From Bacillus mobilis (GTDB lineage Bacteria > Bacillota > Bacilli > Bacillales > Bacillaceae_G): a stretch of DNA of 64,000 nt. How positions within the stretch are numbered: the stretch's first letter is position 1; each line of letters begins with the position of its first letter. The notes below the pieces were generated by a model. That model saw only the letters and a list, made by a program, of their open reading frames with translations, searched no databases and was not told the DNA's origin. Both the position numbers and the translations under genes were made by a program. Shown here one piece after another: positions 35,265 to 43,896 of this stretch. The DNA lies in the NCBI RefSeq assembly GCF_001884045.1, contig NZ_MACF01000128.1, positions 16,886 through 80,885 on the forward strand. The letters are read 5' to 3'.

Positions 35265-36039
35265 GATCGCTTTTTACTAAGTCATCTAGACTTTTAAAAT
35301 GATACCCTTTCTCGCGCAAATCATCAATGATTTTCGCAAGTGCTTCTGCATTATCTTTCGAGATTGCATGAAGTAATAAAACAGATCCTGGATGAATCAT
35401 CGTCATGACATTATTATGCGCATATTGCCATCCTCTTTGTTCATCCACTTTCCAATCCAAAAATGCAAGTGACCAAAATACATTATAATAGCCCATTTCT
35501 TTCGTAAGAGCTAACGTTCTTTCACTAAACACGCCTCGCGGTGGGCGTACATATTTTACTTCTTTTTGCCCAGTTACTTTTTTAATTTCCTCTGTTACAC
35601 TCGTTAATTCTTCACGAAGTTTCGCATCATTTACCGTTGTAAAATCAGGATGACTCCACGAATGGTTTCCAATAATATGTCCTTCATCCTTCATTCTTAA
35701 TAACAAATCTTTTTGTGTTTTAATATAATGACCCGTTACAAAGAAAGTTGCCGGTACTTTTTTCTCTTTTAATACATCTAAGATTTTCCCTGTGTATCCA
35801 TTCTCGTACCCATTATCGAATGTTAAATAAATATCTTTTTTCTTTGTATCCCCTAAATAAAACCCACCATTTTTTTGTAGTAAATCTGTATATAACTTTC
35901 CTGCATCTGGTACTGTTTCATTTTTAGGGCGCGGGATTCCCCAGTTATGTGGAGTATTTGTATAAGCTAATGCCGAAACTGGAACAAGTGCCATCATAAT
36001 TGAAAAAATGAGACCGATATATAACCATTTATATTTCAT
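35257..36039 (-). CDS. pdaA: Polysaccharide deacetylase PdaA family
   Basis: A 260-residue secreted NodB-domain enzyme; PdaA makes muramic delta-lactam in spore cortex peptidoglycan. A signal peptide (MKYKWLYIGLIFSIMMALVP...ALA) comes first, then HNWGIPRPKN, characteristic of PdaA. YLTFDNGYENGYT holds the catalytic Asp; HIIGNHSWSHPDF the HxxxH zinc motif; RPPRGVFSERT the third motif; LLLHAISKDNA the fifth. Note TFDNG instead of the general TFDDG, as usual for PdaA. The ATG at 36039 follows AAAGGAGAC. It is preceded by a terminator of fumarase. Confidence 0.87.
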   Translation of the reverse strand: MKYKWLYIGLIFSIMMALVPVSALAYTNTPHNWGIPRPKNETVPDAGKLYTDLLQKNGGFYLGDTKKKDIYLTFDNGYENGYTGKILDVLKEKKVPATFFVTGHYIKTQKDLLLRMKDEGHIIGNHSWSHPDFTTVNDAKLREELTSVTEEIKKVTGQKEVKYVRPPRGVFSERTLALTKEMGYYNVFWSLAFLDWKVDEQRGWQYAHNNVMTMIHPGSVLLLHAISKDNAEALAKIIDDLREKGYHFKSLDDLVKSDQP

Positions 36040-36125
36040 AAATAGTCTCCTTTCCATATATAATCGTACTTGTAGTTTCTGTTGCTACGCATTTTTTCAT
36101 GCTGAGCATGTTTTTCTATATATAC

Positions 36126-36166
36126 CAAAAAAATGCATCTCGAATAATTCGAGATGCATTTTTGTT
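36126..36166 (-). terminator. Terminator of fumA
   Basis: AAATGCATCTCGAAT / ATTCGAGATGCATTT, a long perfect stem with A and T runs on both sides. Confidence 0.87.
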
Positions 36167-37686
36167 TACTTAAATACTGGCTCTTTAAAGCTAGCTAATT
36201 TTTCAAGTGATGTTTTATCAACATCTGCATGTAAGCTATTACCATGAGAATCCATCGTTACAACTGCTTTAAATCCTTCGATACGTAAATGCCACATTGC
36301 CTCTGGAATACCAAATTGTAAGAAATCAACATCTTTTACTTCTTTAATACATTCAGCATAATATTGTGCTGCACCGCCAATTGCATTTAAATATACACCG
36401 CCGTGCTCTTCTAAAGCCGCTAATGTTTTCGCACCCATACCGCCTTTTCCAATGACAGCGCGAATACCGAATTTCTTCATAATATCGCCTTGGTACGGTT
36501 CTTCACGAATACTTGTCGTTGGACCTGCCGCTTTAATTTGCCAGTTTTCATTTTCATCTTTCACGACAACTGGACCACAGTGATAAATAATTTGTCCATT
36601 TAAATCTACCGGACAATCGTTATCCATTAAATGCTTATGGATTGCGTCACGACCTGTATACATCATGCCATTAATTGTTACAACATCACCAACGCGAAGT
36701 TCACGAATTTGCTCTTCTGTAATTGGAGCTTGTAATACAATCTCACGTTGCTCTGTTTTTTCTTGTGCTTCTTGCTGAAGTGTATCGTCACCTTCTTGGT
36801 ATAGCCAATCCATAATTTCACCTGTTTCAGGATGGATTGTTACGCCAAGGCGACGATATGCCCAGCAATTATATGCAACAGATACGTAGAAGCTAGCTGG
36901 CAGACGGTTATACACGCCAATTTTACAGCCAAGTAAAGTTGTTTCTCCGCCAAATCCCATCGTACCAATGCCCAGCTTATTCGCATTTTCTAATACGTAC
37001 TCTTCAAGTTTTTGTAACTCTGGTACTGGATTGACATCATCTAATGTACGGAATAATTGATTTTTTGCTAATTCGTAACCTGATGTGCGGTCTCCCCCGA
37101 TACCAACACCAATTACACCTGCACTACATCCTTGACCTTGTGCTTGATATACTGCATGAAGAAGGCATTTACGAATCCCTTCTAAATCACGGCCAGCTCG
37201 TCCAAGTCCTTCTAATTCACATGGTAAGCTATACTGAATATTTTTATTCTCACAGCCGCCACCCTTTAGAATTAAACGTGCATCAATATAATCTTTTTCC
37301 CATTGTTCAAACTTAATAACCGGTGTACCTGGTCCTAAATTATTTCCACTATTGTCTCCAAAAAGAGAATCAACAGAATTGGGACGAAGTTTACCATCTT
37401 TTGTCGCCCGCTCAAGCGCATGATAGATAGCTTCCTTCAACTTTAGTTGATTCACACCAACTGGTGTATAAATTTTAAACGTTGGCATCCCTGTATCTTG
37501 GCAAATTGGTGAGATGTTATCATCAGCCATTTTAATATTATTCGTAATTGTGCCAAGTGCCATCGCAGAACGAGTCCCTGCATTTTCTCGTTCTTTTGCT
37601 TGTTGAATCGCACGACGAACATCTTTCGGTAAGTTCGTTGACGTTTCAACAATTAGTTGATACATGCTTTCTTGAAGCTTTTCCAT
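36166..37686 (-). CDS. fumA: Class I (iron-sulfur) fumarate hydratase
   Basis: A 506-residue, oxygen-sensitive [4Fe-4S] fumarase interconverting fumarate and malate. Two fused regions are seen: the alpha part (MADDNISPICQDTGMPTFKI with a cluster Cys; GNNLGPGTPVIKFE; GGGCENKN; GCSAGVIGVGIGGDRTSGYELAK) and the beta part from about residue 315 (LRVGDVVTINGMMYTGRDAIHK, IIYHCGPVV, GPTTSIREEPYQ, GKGGM). Length is typical. The ATG at 37686 has GAGGGGGAAGTAAC upstream. It is a single transcription unit. Confidence 0.93.
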   Translation of the reverse strand: MEKLQESMYQLIVETSTNLPKDVRRAIQQAKERENAGTRSAMALGTITNNIKMADDNISPICQDTGMPTFKIYTPVGVNQLKLKEAIYHALERATKDGKLRPNSVDSLFGDNSGNNLGPGTPVIKFEQWEKDYIDARLILKGGGCENKNIQYSLPCELEGLGRAGRDLEGIRKCLLHAVYQAQGQGCSAGVIGVGIGGDRTSGYELAKNQLFRTLDDVNPVPELQKLEEYVLENANKLGIGTMGFGGETTLLGCKIGVYNRLPASFYVSVAYNCWAYRRLGVTIHPETGEIMDWLYQEGDDTLQQEAQEKTEQREIVLQAPITEEQIRELRVGDVVTINGMMYTGRDAIHKHLMDNDCPVDLNGQIIYHCGPVVVKDENENWQIKAAGPTTSIREEPYQGDIMKKFGIRAVIGKGGMGAKTLAALEEHGGVYLNAIGGAAQYYAECIKEVKDVDFLQFGIPEAMWHLRIEGFKAVVTMDSHGNSLHADVDKTSLEKLASFKEPVFK

Positions 37687-37849
37687 TGTTACTTCCCCCT
37701 CAATTGTGAACGCTACCAAAACGTTATGAGATGAAAATCCCATTGTTATGCTCTTCAGCTTTTTATTTGTTCCACGTTATTCAAGCATAAATGAAATTTT
37801 TCACAACTTGATTATACCTCTTTTTCTATCGTCCTTCTATTATCCGCAC

Positions 37850-37889
37850 AGAAAAAGGCTACCAAATTGGAATTGGCAGCCTTTTTAAT
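37850..37889 (-). terminator. Terminator of the SE1561-like gene
   Basis: AAAAAGGCTGCCAA / TTGGTAGCCTTTTT type stem with one mismatch, past the stop at 37893. Confidence 0.75.
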
Positions 37890-37892
37890 ATA

Positions 37893-38075
37893 TTATTCGT
37901 CTTTTTTAAATTGCTCACATTTTAATTCTAATTCATCTAACATCGCAAGAAGACGATCCACATCTTCTAATTCTACTTCTTCAGGTTCAATTGTATCAAT
38001 TACTTCAATGAACATATTTAAACGTTCTTTTAAATATACTAATTGTGTATCTTTATCTTGAATTGCTTTTCCCAT
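37893..38075 (-). CDS. SE1561 family small protein
   Basis: A 60-residue acidic helical protein: MGKAIQDKDTQLVYLKERLN, MFIEVIDTIEPEEVELEDV, DRLLAMLDELELKCEQFKKDE. The I-E-P-E-x-x-x-x-x-D-V-D-R-L-L pattern is that of the SE1561 family, small Firmicute proteins of unknown function. AAGGAGAGTGCCTTC precedes the ATG. It is divergent from yfkAB with 213 bases between. Confidence 0.8.
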   Translation of the reverse strand: MGKAIQDKDTQLVYLKERLNMFIEVIDTIEPEEVELEDVDRLLAMLDELELKCEQFKKDE

Positions 38076-38288
38076 GAAGGCACTCTCCTTTTAATTCGAG
38101 TTGCTTTTATTATACCGCAAAAATGATTGCTATGGGCATGAAATTTCATCAATTTTGTCACAGTAATTCATTCAAATGTAAGCCCTATCTCTTTTTTTAC
38201 AAAAAAGTTTCACTTTATAAAAAGCACATATTCTTCTATTATAGAGAATGGACAAATTGTTATTTCAATAGTCAAAGGAGTATTTCAT

Positions 38289-39416
38289 ATGACGATATCA
38301 CAAAAAATGAAGCCGATTACTCCTTCTTACGATCCATGGGAAGCGTATATGGACCTTGAAGAGTACGGCAAACTACTATTAACAAATGTTGAGTTTACAA
38401 CGACGACGTTATGCAATATGCGCTGTGAGCATTGCGCTGTTGGTTACACGTTACAGCCGAAAGACCCGAATCCGCTTCCGATGGATCTTTTATTAAAACG
38501 ATTAGATGAGATTCCTCATTTACGTTCTTTAAGTATTACTGGCGGAGAACCTATGCTTTCAAAAAAATCCGTCGACAACTATGTAACACCACTCTTAAAA
38601 TACGCCCATGAACGAGGCGTTCGCACTCAAATCAACTCAAACTTAACTATAGATTTAGCACGTTACGAACAAATTATTCCTTATTTAGACGTATTGCATA
38701 TATCTCATAACTGGGGAACAATTGATGACTTCGTTGAAGGTGGATTTGCAATGATGGAGCGTAAACCTACGTATGAACAACGTGCAAAATTATTTGAACG
38801 AATGATTACAAATAGTAAAGCTCTATCAGATGCAGGTGTACTCGTATCAGCCGAAACAATGCTGAATAAACGAACTCTACCACACATGGAGCATATTCAT
38901 CGTCAAATCGTTGACGAAATGGGATGTAAACGTCATGAAGTTCACCCGATGTATCCAAGTGACTTCGCGAGTAATTTAGAGATTTTAACAAAAGCTGAAA
39001 TTCGTGATGCAATTGAGCATTTACTAGAAATTCGCGATGAAAATGTATGGATGTTATTTGGAACTTTACCTTTCTATGCTTGTAGTGATGACGAGCGAGA
39101 CATCGCCACATTTAAGAAATTACAAGAAAGCAAAAATGTAACAGTTCGTAACGATCCAGATGGCCGTTCTCGTTTAAACGTCAACATTTTCGATGGAAAT
39201 ATTATTGTAACTGATTTCGGTGACGTTCCCCTTCTAGGTAACGTACAAACAAACACACTACAAGAAGCATATGACAAATGGAGTGCCTCAAAAACTGCAA
39301 AATCATTAAGCTGTCACTGTCCTGCAGTGAAATGCCTAGGGCCGAATGTTCTTGTAAAAAACAGCTACTATCCGACAGAAGATTTCTTATCAAAAACAGC
39401 AAATATTACATTATAA
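38289..39416 (+). CDS. yfkAB: Radical SAM/CxCxxxxC motif protein YfkAB
   Basis: A 375-residue radical SAM protein of unknown substrate. TLCNMRCEHCAVGYTL has Cys42, 46 and 49 (CxxxCxxC) for the SAM cluster; SITGGEPMLS is the GGE motif. Near the C-terminus SCHCPAVKCLGPN gives the CxCxxxxC motif that names the family and probably binds a second cluster. In B. subtilis the gene is split in annotation as yfkA and yfkB; here it is one intact frame. AAAGGAGTATTTCAT precedes the ATG. The convergent yfkD shares its terminator. Confidence 0.92.
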   Translation: MTISQKMKPITPSYDPWEAYMDLEEYGKLLLTNVEFTTTTLCNMRCEHCAVGYTLQPKDPNPLPMDLLLKRLDEIPHLRSLSITGGEPMLSKKSVDNYVTPLLKYAHERGVRTQINSNLTIDLARYEQIIPYLDVLHISHNWGTIDDFVEGGFAMMERKPTYEQRAKLFERMITNSKALSDAGVLVSAETMLNKRTLPHMEHIHRQIVDEMGCKRHEVHPMYPSDFASNLEILTKAEIRDAIEHLLEIRDENVWMLFGTLPFYACSDDERDIATFKKLQESKNVTVRNDPDGRSRLNVNIFDGNIIVTDFGDVPLLGNVQTNTLQEAYDKWSASKTAKSLSCHCPAVKCLGPNVLVKNSYYPTEDFLSKTANITL

Positions 39417-39447
39417 AAAACGTCAGCTTATAAGCTGACGTTTTTTC
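39413..39447. terminator. Bidirectional terminator between yfkAB and yfkD
   Basis: AAAACGTCAGCTTA-TAAGCTGACGTTTT as a perfect palindromic stem with A and T runs. Confidence 0.9.
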
Positions 39448-39450
39448 ATA

Positions 39451-40248
39451 TTATTGTGAATGAGAAGAAGAAATGAATTTAAAATACAAATGATCATGAA
39501 TTGGAATAGCAGCTCCGATTCCTTGTGAGGTAATGTTTTTTACAACAAGCCTTTTTTGATTTCCTTTTAACACAAGATACACTTCTCCAAACGTTACTTT
39601 TCCTTTTTCATTTACTGCTGGTGTATAAGCGTATAAATATCCAAGTTGACTCGGACTAATATTATACACGCGCTCATGCCCTGTACCATACCCAATGGTG
39701 GTTTTAAATGAAAGTGGCAATTGTACTTTTTCAAGCGCTTTGAGGAGCATCATTTTTTTCACATCCGCAGTATCTTTCATATCTGCTGTTAAATCGCCTT
39801 CAACCGTCTTTTGCGTTTCTTGTTTATAGCGTAGTGGATATAAGCGATCTCCTCCGCGATTATCGTACACATTGCGATTTACTTGTTTATATTCCCAATT
39901 AATCGATGTATCAACCGATTCATAATTCAAAGCCCATTGACCTAAATAAATCTTCGCTCGGTACCCTACCGCAAGCGGCGCATTCGATATTGTCGTTTCA
40001 TTAAACATTCGAATTAAGTCCGGATTTTCAATTTTAATATTTGCTGTTTTCAATAGTTCTTGAGCAAACTTACTCGGCTGTAAGCGCGGCAAATCTTGCG
40101 CATCATTTGGAAACGTATTGTCTTTGGAAATATTTAAAACAGATGAAGGCATTTTTGTTTCTACCGTTGTCTTTGCAAAACTCATGTTAGGAAATAATAG
40201 AATAAACGAGACCATAGTTGAAAGACATATGCTGTATACTCGTTTCAC
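39451..40248 (-). CDS. yfkD: YfkD-like secreted protein
   Basis: A 265-residue exported protein: signal peptide MKRVYSICLSTMVSFILLFP, cleavage near SFA-KT. The mature part (IEWKYKQVN-like strands NWEYKQVNRNVYDNRGGDRLYPLRY, and IGYGTGHERVYNISPSQLGYLYAYTP) agrees with the YfkD family of Bacillaceae; function unknown. It starts with GTG at 40248, with AAGGAG 8 bases upstream. Position between yfkAB and the chaA gene is the same as in B. subtilis. Confidence 0.87.
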   Translation of the reverse strand: MKRVYSICLSTMVSFILLFPNMSFAKTTVETKMPSSVLNISKDNTFPNDAQDLPRLQPSKFAQELLKTANIKIENPDLIRMFNETTISNAPLAVGYRAKIYLGQWALNYESVDTSINWEYKQVNRNVYDNRGGDRLYPLRYKQETQKTVEGDLTADMKDTADVKKMMLLKALEKVQLPLSFKTTIGYGTGHERVYNISPSQLGYLYAYTPAVNEKGKVTFGEVYLVLKGNQKRLVVKNITSQGIGAAIPIHDHLYFKFISSSHSQ

Positions 40249-40329
40249 CTGTCTGGCTCCTTCCTACGTAAAGGTATATATACTACTTTGTTTATTGTTT
40301 TCTCTCAATACAATTGTTATGCCTATTTT

Positions 40330-41385
40330 TCATAATAAATAAAAACCAATTCCCATAATGACATACGCTGCTAGTAAAGTACCGCCTTCAAACCAGTTTG
40401 TATCTCCATCATTTGAAATTGCAATCGTTAAGAAAACAGCTGTAATCATAGAAACAAGTTCTGGTATTGTAAATACTAAAGGCATCCTTTGCGTGAAGAA
40501 CATAGAAAGCAGTACTAATACAGGAGCAACAAACATGGCAATTTGTAACGTAGAACCTATTGCAATCTCAACTGCAATATTCACTTTATTTTTATACGCC
40601 ATAATAATTGCAGATGCATGTTCCGCTGCATTCCCAACAATCGCAACGATAATAACCCCTATAAATAATTCTGACCAACCAAATGATTTTGCAACTGTCT
40701 CAAATGTATGCACAAGCGCCTCTGACACATAAGCTACCGCAATTGTCGCTATTGCTAAAACGAGTAGCGCTTTACCTTTCGACCACTCTGGTTCTTCCTC
40801 ATGAGCTACTTCATCCGTTTTATGTTGATATACACCACGATGCGTAACGAGCTTAAATAACAGCGCAGCAAGGTACATAATAATCATAATGATAGAAACA
40901 CCGATACTTAATTGATACGTCTTTCCAGCGTCCATTTTCATTGAAAAAATCTCTGGAATAACAAAAGCTACTACAACAGCAAATATTAATAAAGCTGAAT
41001 TATGCCTTGCATCATACACATTAAAACTTTGTCTTTTGTATTTAAGCCCCCCTACAAAGAAGGATAGCCCTCCTACTAATAATAAATTTCCAAGTACAGA
41101 ACCCGTTAAGGAGGCTAACACAACCTCAATTAACCCTGCCTGAAGTGCAAAAATTGAAATGATAAGTTCGACTGCATTACCGAAAGTTGCATTTAATAAT
41201 CCACCTATTCTAGGGCCAGATACAATTGCCAAACTTTCTGTCGCTCTTCCCATAAAACCAGCTAATGCGATAATCGTAATACAATACACAGCGAACATAA
41301 TTGTTTGAGGCCAATGAAGTGTTTTCCCAAGTACAGAAAGTGGTACACCTATAAGCGCTACGATAAGAAATATTTTGTTAAACAT
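40330..41385 (-). CDS. chaA: Calcium/proton antiporter (CaCA family, ChaA/YfkE)
   Basis: A 351-residue membrane antiporter exporting Ca2+ for H+. There are about eleven helices in two inverted halves. The two alpha-repeats are seen as GGLLNATFGNAVELIISIFAL (about residues 60-80) and GVIIVAIVGNAAEHASAIIMA (about 236-256), each with the conserved G-N-A/T-x-E ion-site motif. A central acidic loop (HKTDEVAHEEEPEW) separates them. In B. subtilis the same position is held by yfkE/chaA. The ATG at 41385 is spaced for AAGGATG; the ATG at 41394 lies within that site. Confidence 0.9.
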   Translation of the reverse strand: MFNKIFLIVALIGVPLSVLGKTLHWPQTIMFAVYCITIIALAGFMGRATESLAIVSGPRIGGLLNATFGNAVELIISIFALQAGLIEVVLASLTGSVLGNLLLVGGLSFFVGGLKYKRQSFNVYDARHNSALLIFAVVVAFVIPEIFSMKMDAGKTYQLSIGVSIIMIIMYLAALLFKLVTHRGVYQHKTDEVAHEEEPEWSKGKALLVLAIATIAVAYVSEALVHTFETVAKSFGWSELFIGVIIVAIVGNAAEHASAIIMAYKNKVNIAVEIAIGSTLQIAMFVAPVLVLLSMFFTQRMPLVFTIPELVSMITAVFLTIAISNDGDTNWFEGGTLLAAYVIMGIGFYLL

Positions 41386-41561
41386 GCTTTTCATCCTTCC
41401 ATCGTATGTATTTCTCCTCGATATTATTATTATTCTTCTCCTAACTTGTCCGATTTCATCACAATTACGTTTAAAAAATCATGTTGATGAAAAGAGTATG
41501 AAAGATACTTCATTTTTATTTAGACGAAGAAAATTACAAAGTATGAAAAGAGGCTAAAAGC

Positions 41562-41978
41562 ATGCATTTAAAAGAAAAAATTGAAACAATTATTTGCGGT
41601 CAACGAACTGGTGTATTATCTACTGTACGTGAAAATAAACCTCACAGCGCCTTTATGATGTTTTTCCATGAAGATTTTGTACTATATGTTGCAACAGATC
41701 GAAAATCAAAAAAGATAACAGATATCGAAAAAAACCCAAATGTATATGTACTACTTGGGCGTGAAGGAAAAAAATTAGATGAAGATTATATTGAAGTTGA
41801 GGGCTTAGCCTCCATCGAGGAAGACTCCACATTAAAAAACAAGTTTTGGAATAATAGCTTAAAACGCTGGTTACTCGGTCCTGAAGACCCTAATTATGTA
41901 CTAATTAAAATCAATCCTGACACAATTTATTACATCGATGGTGCTGGTACGACGGAGCCCGAGTTTTTACGACTATGA
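41562..41978 (+). CDS. Pyridoxamine 5'-phosphate oxidase-like flavin-binding protein
   Basis: A 138-residue split-barrel protein. GQRTGVLSTVRENKPHSAFMMF begins the flavin-binding barrel; YVATDRKSKKITDIEKNPNVYVLLG is the phosphate/FMN-binding region of general stress protein 26-like members. True PdxH enzymes are longer and have extra motifs, so the name describes the fold, not the reaction. AGAGGCTAAAAGC precedes the ATG. Followed by a strong terminator. Confidence 0.83.
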   Translation: MHLKEKIETIICGQRTGVLSTVRENKPHSAFMMFFHEDFVLYVATDRKSKKITDIEKNPNVYVLLGREGKKLDEDYIEVEGLASIEEDSTLKNKFWNNSLKRWLLGPEDPNYVLIKINPDTIYYIDGAGTTEPEFLRL

Positions 41979-41982
41979 AATA

Positions 41983-42014
41983 AAACAAGCCCCCTTTAGG
42001 TGGGCTTGTTTTGT
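41983..42014 (+). terminator. Terminator of the PNPOx-like gene
   Basis: AAACAAGCCC / GGGCTTGTTT stem with a 9-base loop and T run. Confidence 0.83.
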
Positions 42015-42132
42015 CGAAAAGTTCTTCTGAAAAAAACAATAAAATAGGTGGAACTTTCTAAAGATTCTGTTATATAATAGCAGTAACTTAAATAAACTGT
42101 ATTAAAACAGATTGAGAGGAGAAATAAAATTG

Positions 42133-42279
42133 ATGAAAAGAGAAGAACGCAAAAACATGATTGAGTTTATTGAAAAGAAAAAAGGGATTGAGCGTGACGA
42201 ATTATTGTTTATGACAGACGATGAAGTAGAACATATTTATAATGTAACGTACTTTTTATATGAAGAAATTGCAGAGTAG
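42133..42279 (+). CDS. BH0509 family small protein
   Basis: A 48-residue acidic, helical protein: MKREERKNMIEFIEKKKGIE, RDELLFMTDDEVEHIYNVTY, FLYEEIAE. The ERKNMIEFIEKKKGIxRDEL start matches the BH0509 family, short Bacillaceae proteins of unknown role. GAGGAGAAATAAAATTG lies upstream; a TTG directly before the ATG could also be used. A TATATAAT-like promoter lies at about 42071. The hairpin at 42283-42322 ends the unit. Confidence 0.78.
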   Translation: MKREERKNMIEFIEKKKGIERDELLFMTDDEVEHIYNVTYFLYEEIAE

Positions 42280-42282
42280 TAT

Positions 42283-42324
42283 AATAATCCCACCTTATTA
42301 AAAATATAAGGTGGGATTATTTCG
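42283..42324 (+). terminator. Terminator of the BH0509-like gene
   Basis: AATAATCCCACCTTAT / ATAAGGTGGGATTATT, a long perfect stem followed by T-rich sequence. Confidence 0.85.
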
Positions 42325-42329
42325 TTATC

Positions 42330-42382
42330 TATCCAGCTATTCGCGAGGCAGTAAAATCCCACTGATTAAAGTTCCACTTTAT
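42330..42382 (+). repeat. Dispersed intergenic repeat, copy 2
   Basis: A 53-base copy of the element at 19193-19246 in the same orientation; about 44 of 53 aligned bases agree. Its 3' end (CCACTTTATA) provides part of the -35 region of the next promoter. Confidence 0.7.
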
Positions 42383-42408
42383 ACATGAGAATGATTTTCA
42401 TGTATAAT
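42380..42408 (+). promoter_or_regulatory. Promoter with Fur box in the spacer
   Basis: TATACA (42380-42385), 17-base spacer, TATAAT (42403-42408). The spacer holds TGAGAATGATTTTCA (42386-42400), 12 of 14 fixed positions of the Fur consensus, inside a 23-base palindrome (42382-42404). Fur binding would block RNA polymerase, so the EamA gene is predicted to be iron-repressed. Confidence 0.7.
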
Positions 42409-42433
42409 AATGTAAGATTGGAGGAATTTTACT

Positions 42434-42862
42434 ATGAGTTCATGGCTATTATTCGCACTATTATCAGCAATTGCTGCTGCCCTTGTATCTATTTTCGGAA
42501 AGATTGGTTTAGATGGAATCGATGCCAATGTTGCAACAACGGTTCGTTCTATTATTATGGCATTATTTATGGTGGGTGTTATTATTATACAAGGTAAATT
42601 TCAAAATATTGGCGACGTACTGCTAAATAAAAAAGCACTGCTCTTTATCACATTAAGTGGGGTTGCAGGTGCTTCGTCATGGCTATTTTATTTTCTTGCC
42701 CTCAAAACAGGGAAAGTTTCACAAGTGGCTCCTGTCGATAAATTAAGCGTCGTATTTTCTATCATCCTCGCTATGATTATACTCGGTGAAAAGTTAAACT
42801 TTATGACTGGCGTTGGTGTAGTCTTTATTACAGCTGGTGTACTATTTATTGCTTTCAGCTAA
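42434..42862 (+). CDS. EamA/DMT-superfamily small transporter
   Basis: A 142-residue membrane protein with five hydrophobic helices, one EamA repeat rather than the usual two, so it probably works as a dimer. SSWLLFALLSAIAAALVSIFGKIGLDGID starts it; SGVAGASSWLFYFLALKTGKVSQVAPVDKLSVVFSIILAMI is the EamA core (quoted by parts: the G-x-x-S-W-x-F-Y-x-A-L-K-x-G motif and the A-P-V-D-K-L-S loop). GGAGGAATTTTACT precedes the ATG. The upstream Fur-boxed promoter suggests a role under iron limitation; the substrate is unknown. Confidence 0.8.
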   Translation: MSSWLLFALLSAIAAALVSIFGKIGLDGIDANVATTVRSIIMALFMVGVIIIQGKFQNIGDVLLNKKALLFITLSGVAGASSWLFYFLALKTGKVSQVAPVDKLSVVFSIILAMIILGEKLNFMTGVGVVFITAGVLFIAFS

Positions 42863-42887
42863 AAAAACCGCTATTAGCGGTTTTTCT
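42861..42887. terminator. Bidirectional terminator
   Basis: AAAAACCGCTA-TTAGCGGTTTTT type stem between the convergent EamA and DedA genes. Confidence 0.85.
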
Positions 42888-43467
42888 TTTTCTTTATGTA
42901 AAACCACACAGCGCCTGTAACAACTACTGAAATGAATAAAATCCATATTCCATAATGATGTAAACTATACTCAACGAAACGCCACTTCTCTCCTAACTTC
43001 CAGCCAAGCCCAATAAAAACACTTATCCAAATAAGTGCACCACCGTAAGCGTACAAACAAAAACGCCAAAGTGTTAAATTCGACACCCCAGCAAAATATG
43101 CTGTTAAATGACGTACTCCCGGGATAAAGTAACCAATCATTAAAAGAAATGGTCCATATTTTTCAAATAAAATGTGTGTTTTTTCAATGTGATGTTCTTT
43201 AATTCTAATTTTCGGCCCATATTTTTTTAAAACAGGAAGTCCCAGTTTTAAACCTAATATGTAGCTTAATGTAATACCTAACATCGCACCAGCCATCCCG
43301 CTTAAAAAAGCAGCCGTCCCTGACATAACTCCTTTTGAAACGTTATAACCAACAAAGGTCAATAAAAACTCGTCTGGTATCGGTAATCCGACTATCCCAC
43401 CTGCCAACGCTATAATAATTCCAAAATACCCATAATGCGCGATTAACTCGCCAATATGTTGTTCCAT
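42874..43467 (-). CDS. DedA family membrane protein
   Basis: A 197-residue DedA (SNARE-associated, VTT-domain) protein. HYGYFGIIIALAGGIVGLPIPDEFLLTFVGY has the conserved E near the first re-entrant loop; GMAGAMLGITLSYILGLKLG, then FEKYGPFLLMIGYFIPGVRHLTAYFAGVSNL with the F-x-R/P-G-x-R motif. These proteins act in lipid flipping and envelope homeostasis. The start at 43467 has AGGATGTG upstream. Convergent with the EamA gene. Confidence 0.88.
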   Translation of the reverse strand: MEQHIGELIAHYGYFGIIIALAGGIVGLPIPDEFLLTFVGYNVSKGVMSGTAAFLSGMAGAMLGITLSYILGLKLGLPVLKKYGPKIRIKEHHIEKTHILFEKYGPFLLMIGYFIPGVRHLTAYFAGVSNLTLWRFCLYAYGGALIWISVFIGLGWKLGEKWRFVEYSLHHYGIWILFISVVVTGAVWFYIKKKKNR

Positions 43468-43896
43468 TCGGAAGACACATCCTATGCACGATCGTTATTC
43501 CACATTGTGCCCTTTCTACCTTTCAGACAAACATGGTATACATATTCACTATACATTGTTTTTATAATGAACTCTACTTCTATCCGTCCCGTTAGCAAGA
43601 AGAAAATGAACCATTAATCGTGCGCCCTCCTCCCGCCTACTTCCCTTGTATTCACCGCTTTTTGAAGTGCTAGTCTTATAATCCATAAATAGCGTGATTA
43701 AAAAATAAAAATTCATATGCTTGTTTTTTTGTTACAATAAAAGAAAGTTACTTTTCGCAACGGTTTAACTCTCAGGAAAAATGATATATCTAGCAAAAAC
43801 GTAGTTTGGTCGATATAATGCAACTTCTACCTATAAAAAGAACATGCACCCTTTACATACAACATCATTTTTCTAAATTATACAGGGGGAACGAAC
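43468..43896. other. Gene-free stretch before the TPR/dynamin-like gene
   Basis: About 430 bases with no open frame worth calling. A perfect TATAAT at 43814-43819 with CTAGCA 17 bases upstream is the best promoter candidate for the large gene at 43897, implying a 70-base leader. A C/T-rich segment near 43620-43655 is unexplained. Confidence 0.45.

Noticed and set aside
41375-41557. Short plus-strand frame between chaA and the PNPOx-like gene
   Set aside because: No ribosome binding site and it overlaps the start of chaA on the other strand; composition looks like intergenic sequence.
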